Positions 1 to 11,402 are shown, numbered from the stretch's first letter. The stretch: DNA of 64,000 nucleotides from Dama dama (GCF_033118175.1 NC_083698.1:67611001-67675000), one strand, 5' to 3'. Notes: generated by a model not told the origin, from the sequence alone. Program-made: numbers and translations.

Positions 1-170
1 GAAAGATCCCGGGTCTGTGGCTGATGTGTTTGAGCCACTGAATGAGCCAGCACTGAATTCACTGTATCTGCAGACTTCTTGTGTGAAAGAATATGTCCTC
101 TTGTTTAAGTGGGATTAACTTGGGGTTCTCTTATTAATACTTGCAACCAAAGTATCCTGGCAGACAAAAG
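1..170 (+). mobile_element. MaLR (MLT1-like) LTR, 3' end
   Basis: The stretch reads like the end of an ancient mammalian MaLR LTR: a motif for 'leave the sentence, speak of TGTGTGAAAGA...', then CTTGTTTAAG and a terminal ACTTGCAACCAAAG. It is cut by the window edge. No coding content is visible. The match is from memory of the family and divergence is high. Confidence 0.5.
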
Positions 171-224
171 GAATATAATTCTACTACCCAGCCAAGTGAA
201 TTGAGATCATAATTTTGAAGAAAA

Positions 225-320
225 TATATTTACGCATTTGTTCAATAAACAAATGTCTTTTATATGCAAAGCACTGTGCTATGTGAGGGGAAGACATTTT
301 AGAGGAATAAGAAAAAGTGT
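225..320 (-). repeat. L2 3'-end relic
   Basis: TTTGTTCAATAAACAAATG followed by GCAAAGCACTGTGCTATG resembles the reverse complement of the L2 3' end. It is short and diverged. Confidence 0.35.
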
Positions 321-321
321 T

Positions 322-1265
322 TTGAATCCAGAAGGGAACATAAAATGGGCACCTAACTAAATATAAGTCTTCGTAAGTCACTTGAAATACCACAACACAG
401 TGTAGGTGTTATGTGGGTCATTTTGTACCAAAGTTACTGTGAGTTCATGTTATTTGGGGTATAAGTTATTCCAAAGTCCCCAGCATGGTCAATTTCATGA
501 CCAATTTGCCAGAATTGGGACACACACCCATTCATACTTAAAGCAGTCACTGGTAAAGGCAAATGTTCACCATGCTGAGCCTCTGGGAGCAATCAGGACA
601 AATTAAAGTTGAGGTCTTAGGATCTGCTTTCCACCCTGAAGGGTGTGTAGGATCAGGATGTCCTGGTCCCAGACTCCTTAAAACAACAGCTATCTGTGAT
701 TCAAACACACTCCAGCCTTAGCTGTTAAACACAAATGGACAACAGTGAAGACTGTTTAGCCCCCCAGAGCTCAGGCTTCTGCAGCATGTGGATAAGTTCA
801 TGGACATATATAGTTTTCCAGTTTACCCTCAGTCAGGAAGAGGTTACCCAGGTACCATCCTAATCAGTAAACACGTGGTTCCACTTACAGGATGAACAAG
901 CAGGTTTTCTGGTTCTTATTTGTTCAGTATATAATTATTATACAATTTGCCTTAGGAATGTGACTCTAATGTGGGCAGAGATAGGGTGAAGGAAACACGA
1001 ACCAACATTGCCACAGCAATGTCAACTGCCATCAGGCTTGAGAAGGCAATTTTCAGAGCCATAGATAAGTCACATCCTTTAATCCAGTAACTCCACGGGA
1101 TTAAAGGGATTTCCCTAAAAGGGAACTTGGGGGAAGAAAAAATGCTTCATTGCAACATGAATAAAATAGAGATCAAATTAGATTTCTTTGGGGGAGGGAG
1201 ACTTATTGAAAGGGAAATTACTCAAAAGTAAATTTTTATAAGTATCTTCCTTTCCTTGGGGACCT
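322..1265. other. Unassigned intergenic DNA
   Basis: I see no gene, recognisable young repeat or RNA gene here. Short open frames are at chance level and stops are frequent in all frames. Confidence 0.5.
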
Positions 1266-1269
1266 ATCT

Positions 1270-1400
1270 CAGCTGACACATTATTACTTTCAATCTCTAT
1301 AATAGCTATGAGTCAGGTATTATGAACTTCACTTTAAAAATGAAGAAGCAAAAATTTAGAAAGATTGAATTACTTCCCCAAGATAAAAGAACTACTTAAT
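1270..1400 (-). repeat. MIR SINE relic
   Basis: The order 'AATAGCTATGAGTCAGGTATTAT', AAAAATGAAGAAGC and ATTACTTCCCCAAG follows the conserved core of MIR read in antisense (average-loss region, 'gatgaggaaactgag', 'acttgcccaag'). It is strongly diverged. Confidence 0.5.
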
Positions 1401-2500
1401 AAACTACTTTTATTCAATCAAAATTCTAATATTTCTGTTATAAGCCAAGTTTAATTGGTATCACATATATTCATAGTCTTTACAATAATCATTTTAATGA
1501 ATTCATAATATTCTATCAATAATTATGAAGCAACAATTAGAAAAACATATAATATCAAGTCAGAAATACAATTCAAGTTTGTATTTACCCAAAAATTACA
1601 ACTGCATGAAAAATATTAGAAGAAATCATTCAATACTATTAGCTGGGGTTTTTATTTTTTGTAGGTAGGATGACAGGCAATTTAATTCCCTTTCTGTGTT
1701 TTGTCTTTACAAAAGATGATAATGATATAGAGAAAATTCCTTCAAATCTGACTTTCTTCCTCTCTTGTCCTCCATTTCACAGTCCCAGCAAAACACACTC
1801 ACTTGGAGGAAAAACATGGACTCTAGGTATTGATATGCTTTATTCCAAATATGTATTCTTCAGACAAGTTTGCTTTCACTTCCAGGAATTCAGTTCATTA
1901 AGTTAACAGTCTGTAAGAGACAGAACAAAATAGTTTCTTCCCTGAAGTCCTAATTTCCTTGGGGTGTGATATTCCTAGTTGCTGTGGATGGATAGGGAAT
2001 TGTGTGTAAGTAACAAGGATCAGTGAACAGGACACTTTCTTTGGTGAAAGTCCTGACAACACTGTGGAGAAATGAAGAGGGTAAAACCAGGTGAAAAACC
2101 CACTTTAAGAAAAGGTAAAAATATACCCCTATTGAGGATTTCCAGCTTTTATTTCTATAAAGAGAGAAAGATCTATGGGAATTGGGTGATGCCAGGGTAT
2201 AAGCAGCCATGCTAAGCCCCGCTCTGAATTTTCTTTAGATACTGTTTGGTGGAAGTGATGTGGGCATTCTCAGGAATAGGGAAATATAAGGGAGAAAAAG
2301 GTAACACAAAAATTAGTTAACTTATGATCTTGGCAAAATGGTAACTTAAGGGGACAGCATCTTTCTGACATCAAGTTGCTATGAGATCATCTGAATGATC
2401 TGGGCAGCTGAGCAGTCTCTGACTGTTGGGCCTGTGAGGGTTGCCCACATCCCTTAACCCTAGTCTGCTGCCATCATTAAAGTTCATTTCTTTGGGGTTC
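1401..2500. other. Unassigned AT-rich intergenic DNA
   Basis: No gene or clear repeat was recognised. The longest open frames (about 80 codons) lack any family resemblance. Confidence 0.45.
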
Positions 2501-2504
2501 TCTT

Positions 2505-3215
2505 TATTTATTCAACAAATATTTGAAGGCCCAAGGCTGCTAGGTGTTGAGACTTGCATTGGGAGATTAAAAACATACATGGTCCTCACTTTGTGCAACC
2601 TATAATGCAGTTAAGAGACAGAAATTAATCAGAAAATCACAAAAGTAAATATAATTACAACTGTGCTAAGTGCTACGAACACACACACACACACACACAC
2701 AATCCCAATTCAGTTCTAATAAGACGATAAGATAGAATGATTTGAACTAATCATGAAAGTCAAAGAGGACTTCCCTGAGGAAGTGATGACAGAATGAAAT
2801 GTCATTTTTTAACTTAATGAAGAGAAGGGAACAGCACTTCCAGGCAGAGTATCCTGTGTCAGGGAAGAACAAAGGCCTGGAAGCAGGTCAGTGGGCAGGA
2901 AAGAGGTGAGTGGGAGGGGCCTACATGGCCCAGATGAAGTTGGTGGACACCAGACCACCTATCTTGGACCTTGAAAACCATGTAAGTAGTTTTGTCTTTA
3001 TCTTAAGGGCAATGATCAGATATGTGTTTTAAAAAACCGCTCTGGCTAAGGAGTGAACAGAGGCTTGCAGGACAGCAAGAGTGATTTCCTGGGAACTGGT
3101 CTTAAGTCTGCTGCAGTTTTCTAGGCAAAGATATGGTGGCAGCTTGGACTACAGTGGTGTTGCTGGTGGAGATTGAGATGGAAATTTAAGGGAATTGATG
3201 AAGGACTAGGCCTTC
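2505..3215 (-). repeat. L2 LINE fragment
   Basis: Starts with TTCAACAAATATTTGAAGG (antisense of the L2 3' end) and continues through segments typical of antisense L2: CACTTCCAGGCAGAG, AAAGGCCTGGAAGCAGG, ACCGCTCTGGCTAAGG and ATGGTGGCAGCTTGGACTAC. It is an old, coding-dead copy containing a CA microsatellite. Confidence 0.7.
2679..2701. repeat. (AC)n microsatellite
   Basis: Eleven uninterrupted AC units inside the L2 relic. Confidence 0.95.
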
Positions 3216-4250
3216 TGGGTTAATCTATAAAAACAGAAACACACCAAAGAGGACGTAACATATAAAACCTTTTTCTGCCAAGAGACTTGTTGGAGATTTG
3301 AAGGAAAAGATAAAAGTGAATGCTGTGGCTTGGCTCACTCAGTTTCTAATCCATCTTTTCTCTAATGTGCCTTACTGCAGAGGCTGGAAAATGGAAAACC
3401 ACATTTCCCAGCTTTCCTTGCTGCTAGACTTGCACGTGTGATTTGGAATGTACCAATCAGATGCACCCATGCAAGGTATGAATTCAGAAGTGTGGTGATG
3501 AAGGAGAAGAGGATTTGAGGCATATACTTTGCTTGTGTGGTTTGTAGCAGGAGGGGTGTGGTTCTGGCAGTCTGTCAAGTCTTTCTGGTTTAACAAGCAG
3601 CCTTCTGATGGTGGCAGAAGTGGTGGTAATTTTGGCAGCCCACTTCAGCAGTGCCTGACACATAAATAGGTGTGGGCTGTTGTTTTCAAACCTAGTATTT
3701 ACCACAAACAATACTACGTTCTATGGAGAGAATACCTCAAAGATAATGGAGTGTTCAGCCTGACTTCTGAGGTAGTTCAGTCCTGAAGGAAATATTGTCT
3801 CATAGTTTAATGTATATGATGTTGGTGTCCCTTCATCCCTGTTATGTTCTTTTTTTTATAAAAGTATATACCTTCAGGCAGGAAAAAAAAAAGTTTATAC
3901 CTTCTGTACAAGGTATACATACGTCTTGTGCTCCCACAGTATAATATGCTAAAAAAACTGGTTCTGTCACTGCTTGGAAGAAAGTCAATCTGTTGTTACT
4001 GAAGGTGAGCAATCTTCCTGTAGAACTTTCCAGAAAATTTTAGACATCTAATTAAAAAAAGACTATTAGAGTTAGTAAACTGACCTTTAGTTGCACTGAT
4101 GGTATCCACTTAAAATGTGCAGGAGCTCTGTCTGACCAGGAAGCTTAATGATGCTGCAGTTTCCTCTACAAAGCTAATTTTATTGTAATAAATAATAATT
4201 TTTGAACAAAGAGTTAAAATGTCAACAGAGACATGCAGGAAGTGACTCTC
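3216..4250. other. Unassigned; possible old LTR at about 3340-3770
   Basis: 3340-3770 has the flavour of an old mammalian LTR (CCCAGCTTTCCTTGCTGC, ACCAATCAGATGC). I could not place it in a family. The rest, including A/T tracts near 3850-3890, is not recognised. Confidence 0.3.
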
Positions 4251-4254
4251 TGCT

Positions 4255-4455
4255 CCTAATTCCCAAAATAGCTTCTCGTTTCTCTGAACACATTTTTGGT
4301 ACCTCTCTCAGGACATTTCCCATTTTTTAGCTTGTGGTTATTTATATCCATGTCTGGTCTGCCTAATATATAAAACTGTAAGATCATTGAGGGCAGGGAC
4401 ACCCACTGGTTCATCTTTGGATCTCTTAAAATGTCTGCTAAGAATAGTTCTTCAT
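4255..4455 (+). repeat. L2 3'-end relic
   Basis: ACTGTAAGATCATTGAGGGC followed by AGGGAC is the conserved 'gtaagctccatgagggcaggga' region of L2 in sense orientation. Confidence 0.55.
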
Positions 4456-4459
4456 ACAA

Positions 4460-5135
4460 TGGCAGAGTCTCTATTTAATGAAGGAATTGGTGAATTCTTG
4501 TGCATTTTGCCATCATGAGGACTAACACTTTTGAAAGAATGCTTACAATATGTTCCTATGCTTTGATCTATTTTCCAGATAAAACTGAAAGAGAACAAAA
4601 AATGAACTAAGGGTCTATCGGATGGGGAGGGTAACACTCACGCTGCTTCAGACATGTGCTTTCTCCACAAATGGTGACAGTGGCAAAAGAGTACACTTCC
4701 AGAGGGTAGGAGACCCAACCTCTAATTACTCATCCGCTGTATGATTACAGCCAAGATGCTGGAAGTCTCTCCCCCTCCTTCATAAAAGGGATTGAAGAGG
4801 TGATGAATCCTTCTCATCACATTCAAGATGACTGATGCTCTAACCTTAGGATGATTTAAGATTTTAATCTTAAAATGATTTGAAGTTTATGTAGCTTCAG
4901 CATGGTAATTCAGCATCATCTTACCTGCTGACCCTGTTCTATCAGTAGTTGCTTCCTAAGGCCAACGTTGTGCTGAGAAGGATTCTGAGGCCTCATTGGG
5001 CTAAGTGGAAATGAGAGCCTTGACTTTATTGTGATGTCTGGCATGAGGCAGGGAGGGGAGTGGCAGCAAATAAGCCATGTTATCTCTGATCTAATCCAAT
5101 GCCCTCACTCCACAGGAAGAAAATGAGAATAGAAG
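4460..5135. other. Unassigned intergenic DNA
   Basis: No gene or repeat family was recognised in this stretch. Confidence 0.4.
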
Positions 5136-5139
5136 TTCA

Positions 5140-5315
5140 TGTCTTAGGTTTACCATGTTCCATACATTATCCAAATTGATTGTATATGCATATATTTATC
5201 TAATGCTTAGGCAGTCTTAAGAAGCTAGCACTATTATGATTCCTATTTTGAAGATGAAGTTTAGGGGAGCAAAATTTGCCCAAGACTAACACTCTGGAAA
5301 TCCATATCTTTAAGC
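5140..5315 (-). repeat. MIR SINE relic
   Basis: TGATTCCTATTTTGAAGATG and GAAGTTTAGGGGAGC followed by AATTTGCCCAAGACTAAC match the antisense MIR core with many substitutions. Confidence 0.55.
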
Positions 5316-5528
5316 ACTCCCTTATACTGCTTACCAATCTGTGGGCACTTGCTATTATGCTAGGCTAATGGAACTCAGTCAGGGTGATTTTGCCTTCCAG
5401 GGAACATCTGGCAATATCTGGAAACTTTTGGTTGTGGGGAGGAAAGGGTGTTCCTTGAATTTAGTGGGTAGAAGACTGAGATGCTGCTCACTGCACAGGA
5501 TAAACCACCCCACCCAAACAAAGAAGTA

Positions 5529-5605
5529 CTGGGTTGGCCAAAAAGTTCTTCAGGTTTTTCCATAAGATGTTACAAAAACCCAAATGAACTTTTTGGCCAA
5601 GGCAA
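5529..5605. mobile_element. Mariner-type MITE (hairpin)
   Basis: A 77-bp element that is almost entirely an inverted repeat. One end reads CTGGGTTGGCCAAAAAGTTC and the other, reverse-complemented, TTGCCTTGGCCAAAAAGTTC. TA dinucleotides at 5527-5528 and 5606-5607 are the expected mariner target duplication. It has no room for a transposase, so it is a non-autonomous derivative of the family common in ruminants and analogous to human MADE1. Confidence 0.85.
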
Positions 5606-5734
5606 TATTTGGTCCCAAATGTCAGTAATGCTGAGACTGAGAATGCTGAGTCAAGCTATATGAAAGTCATTTTCAGACTGAGTTTGAAACTTTTCCTGTA
5701 GCCCAGTTGGTACAATCTCTGCTGTTACTCTTTA

Positions 5735-5888
5735 GGGCTTCCCAGGTGGCACTAGTGGTAATGAACCTGCCTGTCAATGCAGGAGACACAAGAGACACAG
5801 ATTTCTGGAAGATCATCTGGAGGAGGGATCTTTCAGTATTCTTGCCTGGAGAATCCCATGGACAGAGGAGCCTGGAGAGTCTCGGGGT
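5735..5888 (+). mobile_element. Bov-tA SINE, internally deleted
   Basis: It begins with the tRNA-like head (GGGCTTCCCAGGTGGC) and continues into the BovB-derived part (AGTATTCTTGCCTGGAGAAT, GGACAGAGGAGCCTGG). The usual terminal block (cacagagtcggacacgactga) is missing; the element runs directly into L1 sequence. Confidence 0.85.
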
Positions 5889-7937
5889 GAAAAGCCAAAA
5901 GCATTTCCACTAAGATCAGGAACAAGACAAGGGTATCCACTCTCACCACTATTATTCAACATAGTTTTGGAAGTCCTAGCTACAGAAGTTCGAGGCAATT
6001 AGAGATGAAAAAGAAATAAAAGGAATCCAGATCAGAAAAGAAGAAGTAAAACTCTCACTGTTTGCAGATGACATGATGCTATACATAGAAAACCCAAAAG
6101 AAACTATCAGAAAATTACTACAGGTGATGAGTGAATATACCATGGGATACAAGGTCAGTACAAGATCACTCACATTCCTAAATACTAACAATGAAAAATC
6201 AGAAAGAGAAATTAAGGAATCAAACCCATTCACCATTGCAACAAAAAAGAACAAAATATCTAGGAATAAACCTACCTAAGGAGGCAAAGAACTATATACA
6301 GAAAATTATAAAACACTGATGAAAGAAATCAAAGATGACATAAATAGATGGAGAGATATTCCATGTTCCTGGGTAGGAAGAATCAATATTGTGAAAATGA
6401 CTCTACTACCAAATGCAATCTACAGATTCAGTGTAATCCCTATCAAATTACCAATGGCATTTTTCACAGAACTAGAACAAAAAATTTCATAATTCATATG
6501 GAAATACAAAAGACCCCAAATAGCCAAAGCAGTCTTGAGACTGAAGAATGGAGCTGGAGGAAGCAATCTTCCTGACTTCAGACTCTATTATAAAGCTACA
6601 GTCATCAAGGCAGTATGGTACTGGCACAAAAACAGAAATATAGACCAATGGAACAAGATAGAAAGCCCAGAAATAAACACACAGACCTATGGGTACCTTA
6701 TGTTTTACAAAGGAGGCAAGAATATACAATGGGGCAAAGACAGCTTCTTCAATGAGTGTTGGGAAAACTGGACAGCTACGTGTAAAAGAATGAAATTAGA
6801 ACACTTCCTAACTCCATACACAAAGATAAACTCAAAATGGATTAGAGACCTAAATGTAAGACCATAAACTATAAAACTCTTAGAGGAAAACATAGGCAGA
6901 ATATGCAATGACATAAATCTAAGCAAGATCCTTTATGACCCACCTCCTAGAATAATGGAAATAAAAAAAATAAACAAGTGGGACCTAATTAAACTTAAAA
7001 GTTTTAGCACAGCAAAGGAAACTACAAACAAGGTGAAAAGACAACCCTCAGAATGGGAGAAAATAATAGCAAAGGAAACAACTGATAAAGATTTCCAAAG
7101 TATATAAGCAGCTCATACAACTCAATACCAGAAAAACAACAACCCAGTCAAAAAGTGGGAAAAAGACCTAAACAGACATTTCTCCAAAGAAGACATACAG
7201 ATGGCTAACAAACACGTGAAAAGATTCTCAACTTTGTTCATTATTAGAGAAATGCAAATCAAAACTACAATGAGATACCACCTCACACCAGTCAGAATGG
7301 CCATCATCAAAAAGTCTACAAATAATAAATTCTGGAGAGGGCGTGGAGAAAAGGGAACCCTTTTGCACTGTTGGTGGGAATGTAAATTGATACAGCCACT
7401 ATGGAAGACGGTATGGAGATTCTTTAAAAAACTAGGAATAAAAACACCATATGATCCAGCAATCCTATTACTAGGCATATACCTTGAGGAAACCAGGAAT
7501 CTGCCGGCAATGTGGGAGACCCAGTTTCGATCCCTGGGTTGGGAAGAACCATGAGAGAAAGGAAAGGCTACCCACTCCAGTATTCTTGCCTAGAGAATTC
7601 CATGGACTGTATAGTCCATGGGGTTGCAAAGAGTCGGACATGACTGAGCAGCTTTCACTTTCACTGAGGAAACCAAAATTGAAAAAGACCCATGTACTCC
7701 AATGTTCACTGCAGCACTATTTATAACAGCTAGAATATGGAAGCAATCTAGATGTCCATTGACAGATGAATGGATAAAGAAGCTGTAGTATGTATATTCA
7801 ATGAATATTACTCAGCCATAAAAAGGAATGCATCTGAGTCAGTTCTAATGAGGTGAATGAACCGAGAGCCTATTATACAGAGTGAAATAAATCAGAAAGA
7901 GAAATATCATATACTAATGCATATATATGGAATCTAG
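5889..7937 (+). pseudogene. L1 ORF2 remnant (reverse transcriptase, C-terminal part)
   Basis: The remnant begins upstream of the RT catalytic site (FADD at 6061-6084), runs through the thumb-like segment (NLPDFRLYYKATVIKAVWYW near 6570-6630) and the cysteine-rich C-terminal part near 7350-7400 (LLHCWWECKLIQPLW). ORF2p provides endonuclease and reverse transcriptase for L1 target-primed insertion. Here the endonuclease half is absent, several frames are needed to read the product, and a SINE splits it at 7496. It cannot make active protein. Confidence 0.9.
7496..7664 (+). mobile_element. Bov-tA SINE nested in L1
   Basis: A 169-bp SINE flanked by the perfect 11-bp direct repeat TGAGGAAACCA (7485-7495 and 7665-7675). 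The L1 reading resumes exactly after the second copy. The 5' part of the tRNA-like head is missing. Confidence 0.92.
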
Positions 7938-8292
7938 AAAGATGGTACTGATGAATTGATTTGCAGGGCAGCAATGGAGAAACATAAACAGCCTTATGGA
8001 CACAAGGGGAGGGGAGGATGGAGAGGGTGAGTGCTTGGAGACAGTAACCTGGAAACTTACAATACTATATGTAAAATAGATAGCCAATGGGAATTTGCTG
8101 ACTCAGGGAACGCAAACAGGGGCTCTGTGACAATCCAGAGTAGGATGGGGAGGGAGATGGTAGGGAGGTTCAAGAGGAAGGGGACATATATTTACCTGTG
8201 GCTGATTCCTGTTGATGTTTGACAGAAACAACAAAATTCTGTAAAGCAATTATCCTTCAATTAAAAAAATAAATAAATCGGAGGATACACCC

Positions 8293-8498
8293 TGTTGTTT
8301 AGTCACTTGTCGTGTCCGACACTTTGAAACTCCACGGACTGTAGCCCATCAGGCTCCTCTGTCCCTGGGATTTCCCAGGCAAGAATACTGGAGTGGGTTG
8401 CCGTTTCCTTTTCCAGGGGATCTTCCCAACCCAGGGATCAAACCTGCATCTCATGCTTGGCAGGCAGACTCTGTATCACTGAGCCACCTGGGAAGCCC
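8293..8498 (-). mobile_element. Bov-tA SINE
   Basis: Antisense copy ending in the reverse of the tRNA-like head (GAGCCACCTGGGAAGCCC). It starts 13 bp beyond the end of the L1. The duplication is not clear. Confidence 0.9.
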
Positions 8499-9142
8499 TC
8501 TGTCTCCATTTTGCAGAAAAAGAACAGTACTCTCAGAGTCAGGAAGTTCCCACCTTAAGACAGGAACCCAGGTAGTTGATTCTAGAGGCCTCTGGTGTTC
8601 CCCCTCCATTAAACTCCTGTACCATCATCTTCTTTTACTATCAAAGCATGTCAACTCTTTTAACACCTTCTTACCTAATACAGATTTCTGAAGCTAGGAA
8701 CATTCAGCAAAGTATGAACAATCCCCACTGGGGTATGTGTTTGTCTCCAAGGATAAAAAGTATCTGTTCAACAGTTCAAAGAGGGTCTTTAGAAGCTCAT
8801 ATTATAGAACCATCGATTTCTCTGGAATAGACATTCAGATCCTTGCTTTAAAATAAAACTCTGAAGAGAAAGCTAATTTTAGGACATAACAAGCTTGTTC
8901 AAGAACAATTAGCTCTGTTTGGTGTGCAACTTTAATTTATTTCCTTTTGTTTTAGGAGCTGGTGAGTCTGGAAGCTTATTTAGGAGTAATAGAGGAAATG
9001 AAACTATGAAAAGACACAGTAAGATTCCTTTTTTCTTGGAAGCAAGGCATAATATGAATAATTCTCATCCTGTCCAATTAACTGCCTCAAGTACCAATAG
9101 AAAAAAATATATACACACTTTGTTGTTTGAAAGAGATTAAAG
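8499..9142. other. Unassigned intergenic DNA
   Basis: No gene or repeat family was recognised. Confidence 0.4.
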
Positions 9143-9193
9143 GAAAAGCAAAAAAAAAAAAAAAAAAAAACCCAAAAAAACAAAAAACAAACC
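9143..9193. repeat. A-rich tract
   Basis: A run of 21 A residues followed by an A/C-rich tail (CCCAAAAAAACAAAAAACAA). It resembles a retroposon tail, but no SINE body is recognisable upstream. Confidence 0.7.
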
Positions 9194-9915
9194 AGGATGG
9201 CAGTTTCAACAATAAAGCCATATTCAAATAACTTCTTTTCGGATTTTAAGGCTTGCATCCCGCAGTAAAATCAATTCTAATGAAACAGGGTGAGGATGGG
9301 AGGTGGAGAAAGGATAAGAAAGAGAAATAAAAGAGCTTGAAGCAGGAGGACAGGGGAAAGATTGAGCTTCTCTTTCCTAGAGGAATTACTGAAAAATGGA
9401 AGAAGGGTTAGGAAAACGACAGGCGTGGGCAGGGTAACTCGTTGAATTCAAAATGAATGGTCCGGGCTCCTGGCGTTCATCCACCCGGCGTTGACCGGGT
9501 GCAGGCGGATGATTTAAGAACCTCCAAGTCATCGTGTTTTAAATCTCTATTAGGATTCTCCGAGCGCCAGCGAGGGTAGCATAACGGTGGGTTAGTTCTG
9601 CAGCTTGCTGGGAACCTCCCGCCCTCGCTCGCCGCCTGCCAGATCCAAGACAGACAGCCCCAGATATCCCGAGACCACAGAAAGCGGAGAATCGAGTGCA
9701 GTGAATGAAATGTGGAAAGCGTGGCTGCGGCGAGAGCCTCAGAAAACTTAATTGGGGTCATTTAGGAGGCTGGAAATGTATCGAGTGCCGCAGGTGGTGG
9801 GTGGCACTGGAATTTACTATTCTGGAGCCCCTACTCTGTGCCAGGCAGCGCGCCTAGCGAGCCACATTTACTGTCCGGCTCGGTGAGCTAGGTTAGAAGT
9901 ATTTTCACGGAGATT
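9194..9915. other. CpG-containing shoulder upstream of the main island
   Basis: From about 9420 CpG dinucleotides become noticeably more frequent (for example CACCCGGCGTTGACCGGG at 9482-9499), separated from the main island by an L2. No TATA box, donor site or open frame makes this a second promoter with any confidence. Confidence 0.35.
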
Positions 9916-9919
9916 AAAC

Positions 9920-10280
9920 ACCTTGCATTTGTCGTTCCTCTGCCTGGAACGCTCTGAGACGAGCGTGGCAGCAACTTTCCCCGGTTCAGGTATCTGCGTA
10001 AAAGTCGTCTTCGCTGTGAGGCCCTCAGAGGATTTCACAGCCCCCCATTACACCCGTCACTTTTTAAACCTCTGCTTAGCAGTCACCCCTCAGTGCTCAT
10101 TGTTTTTCGGCACTTTCTCATGTGTTTATATTTGCATGTGCCCTTCTTTGTTCATGGTCTGTCTCCCAACAGAAGCGTAAGCTCCATGAGAGCAGGAACC
10201 TGGTGTGCCATTATCATAGCTGCACGCCCACAGCTGCTCCGGAAGCACACAGTAGGCGCTCAGTAAATGTTAATTTCCTT
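9920..10280 (+). repeat. L2 LINE 3' end
   Basis: Sense L2: CTCTGCCTGGAACGCTCTG, then AGCGTAAGCTCCATGAGAGC and AGTAGGCGCTCAGTAAATG in the canonical order and spacing. It keeps unusually many CpGs for an L2, consistent with lying beside an unmethylated island. Confidence 0.8.
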
Positions 10281-10779
10281 TTCATCCCCCCACCTGCGGC
10301 ACTCGATAGGCTTGCAGTCTCCAAACTGAGACCTGGTGATCATGCTAGGATCAAAGGAGGCATAGAAGCAAGTGGGCAATCAAGTCGAGGGGGAGCGCCG
10401 GGTTTTTCATTGTAACTGTGATGCTTTCTCTCCCCTCCACCTCGCACTTGAACTACGTAGAACAAAGAACCACACTCCCCGGGCCGCCAAGTCCCCTCCT
10501 GGAATCCAGCACCAATCTGCATCACTGCCTCTGGATGTGGGGGGTCACAGCCTCCCGCCGGATCCTACGGGGATTCTGTCCTTCGACATCCGGTGCCTGC
10601 AAACCTCCCTTCACCATGTGTTTTCTCGATTCTCCATCCCTTGGCCTCGGTCTGTGTCCCGGAAGAAGTCGAGTCCTGTTCGACCAGAGTCTCCCCTGAA
10701 ATCTTGTCCCTTAACTAGGCCCTCCCGCGCCCCCCTCACTTCTTTCTCCCTCCCTGTCCCGGAAACGCTGCTCCTCGAA
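10281..10779. other. Island flank without recognised gene
   Basis: GC-rich and pyrimidine-rich DNA upstream of the main CpG island. It has open frames in several phases, as expected from base composition, and none resembles a known protein. Confidence 0.4.
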
Positions 10780-11099
10780 CATCTGAGTGCTTAAACGGCG
10801 CTCACAGCGCGCCCTGGACCGCCAGGAACCACTTTCTTCTTCCAGAGGCAGCTCCCACCTCTCTCTGTCCTTCGCACCTGTCGGGAACCGGGTTCCCAAC
10901 TCCCTTGACTGCGTCATGGAACCGGTGCTCCTTCCAGACGCATCGCCCCGCCTCTTTCCCGTGGGCTACTCCTGATTGCTGGGAGTGTGGGTCACTCGGC
11001 CGTCCCTCCCGCCCTCCCCGCGTGGCCCCGCCCCAGGGCCGGCGTAGGCTCCTCCTCCTCGCTCCAGCCCCTCCCTCCCTCCCCTCTTGCTAATTGACT

Positions 11100-11402
11100 G
11101 GCTGCGCGCGCGAAGTTCTGGGCAAAGTACTGGGAACTGGCCGAACGTTCGCTGCATGCCGGAGCCGCGCGGAACAAGGCGAGCTGGGAGCCAGGAGGCC
11201 AGTGCGCAGCGCCCGCTCTGAACCCGGCAGCCGTCGGCGAGTCCGTCCCCGCCGCTGTCTGCTGCAGCCGGGGCGAGAACTATCAGCTGTGCGTTGCTGG
11301 AGGACCGAAGAAGCCAGGTTTGCCTCCTTTCGCTTCTGCGGACAAACCCCGGAGCCGGGCACCGGGGAAACTAGGCGGCGTCCCCGGCGGCTGAGCGCGC
11401 AG
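11100..11402 (+). other. Putative first exon (5' UTR) of an unidentified gene
   Basis: The 3' edge is defined by CGCGCAG|GTAAGC, a near-consensus splice donor at 11402/11403 inside the CpG island. The 5' edge is a guess, placed just below the pyrimidine-rich, GC-box-bearing promoter core. An ATG at 11156 opens only a 21-codon frame closing at 11219-11221, so the exon is probably untranslated and the main start codon lies in a later exon outside the window. I do not recognise the gene. A long + frame covers the exon but has no ATG start and is explained by GC content. RNA or CAGE data would fix the start. Confidence 0.6.
11156..11221 (+). other. Candidate upstream ORF, 21 codons
   Basis: ATG at 11156 (context CTGCATGCC, not a strong Kozak match) to TGA at 11219-11221, wholly inside the putative first exon. 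The predicted peptide is MPEPRGTRRAGSQEASAQRP plus one residue and is arginine-rich by composition. If the exon is real, this could reduce scanning to the main start codon. It may equally be chance. Confidence 0.25.

Larger units (their letters stand above)
5889..8279 (+). mobile_element. L1 LINE, 5'-truncated, interrupted by a SINE
   Basis: A ruminant L1 cut off inside the ORF2 reverse-transcriptase domain and running to an A-rich end (TTAAAAAAATAAATAAAT). FADDMMLY, the RT catalytic motif, is encoded at 6061-6084. Downstream pieces read as the ORF2 C-terminal half and finish with MHIYGI and a stop at 7935-7937, followed by a 3' UTR of about 340 bp. Frameshifts and stops break the frame throughout, and a Bov-tA sits at 7496-7664. 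It is more diverged than the L1 at 35009. Confidence 0.92.
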
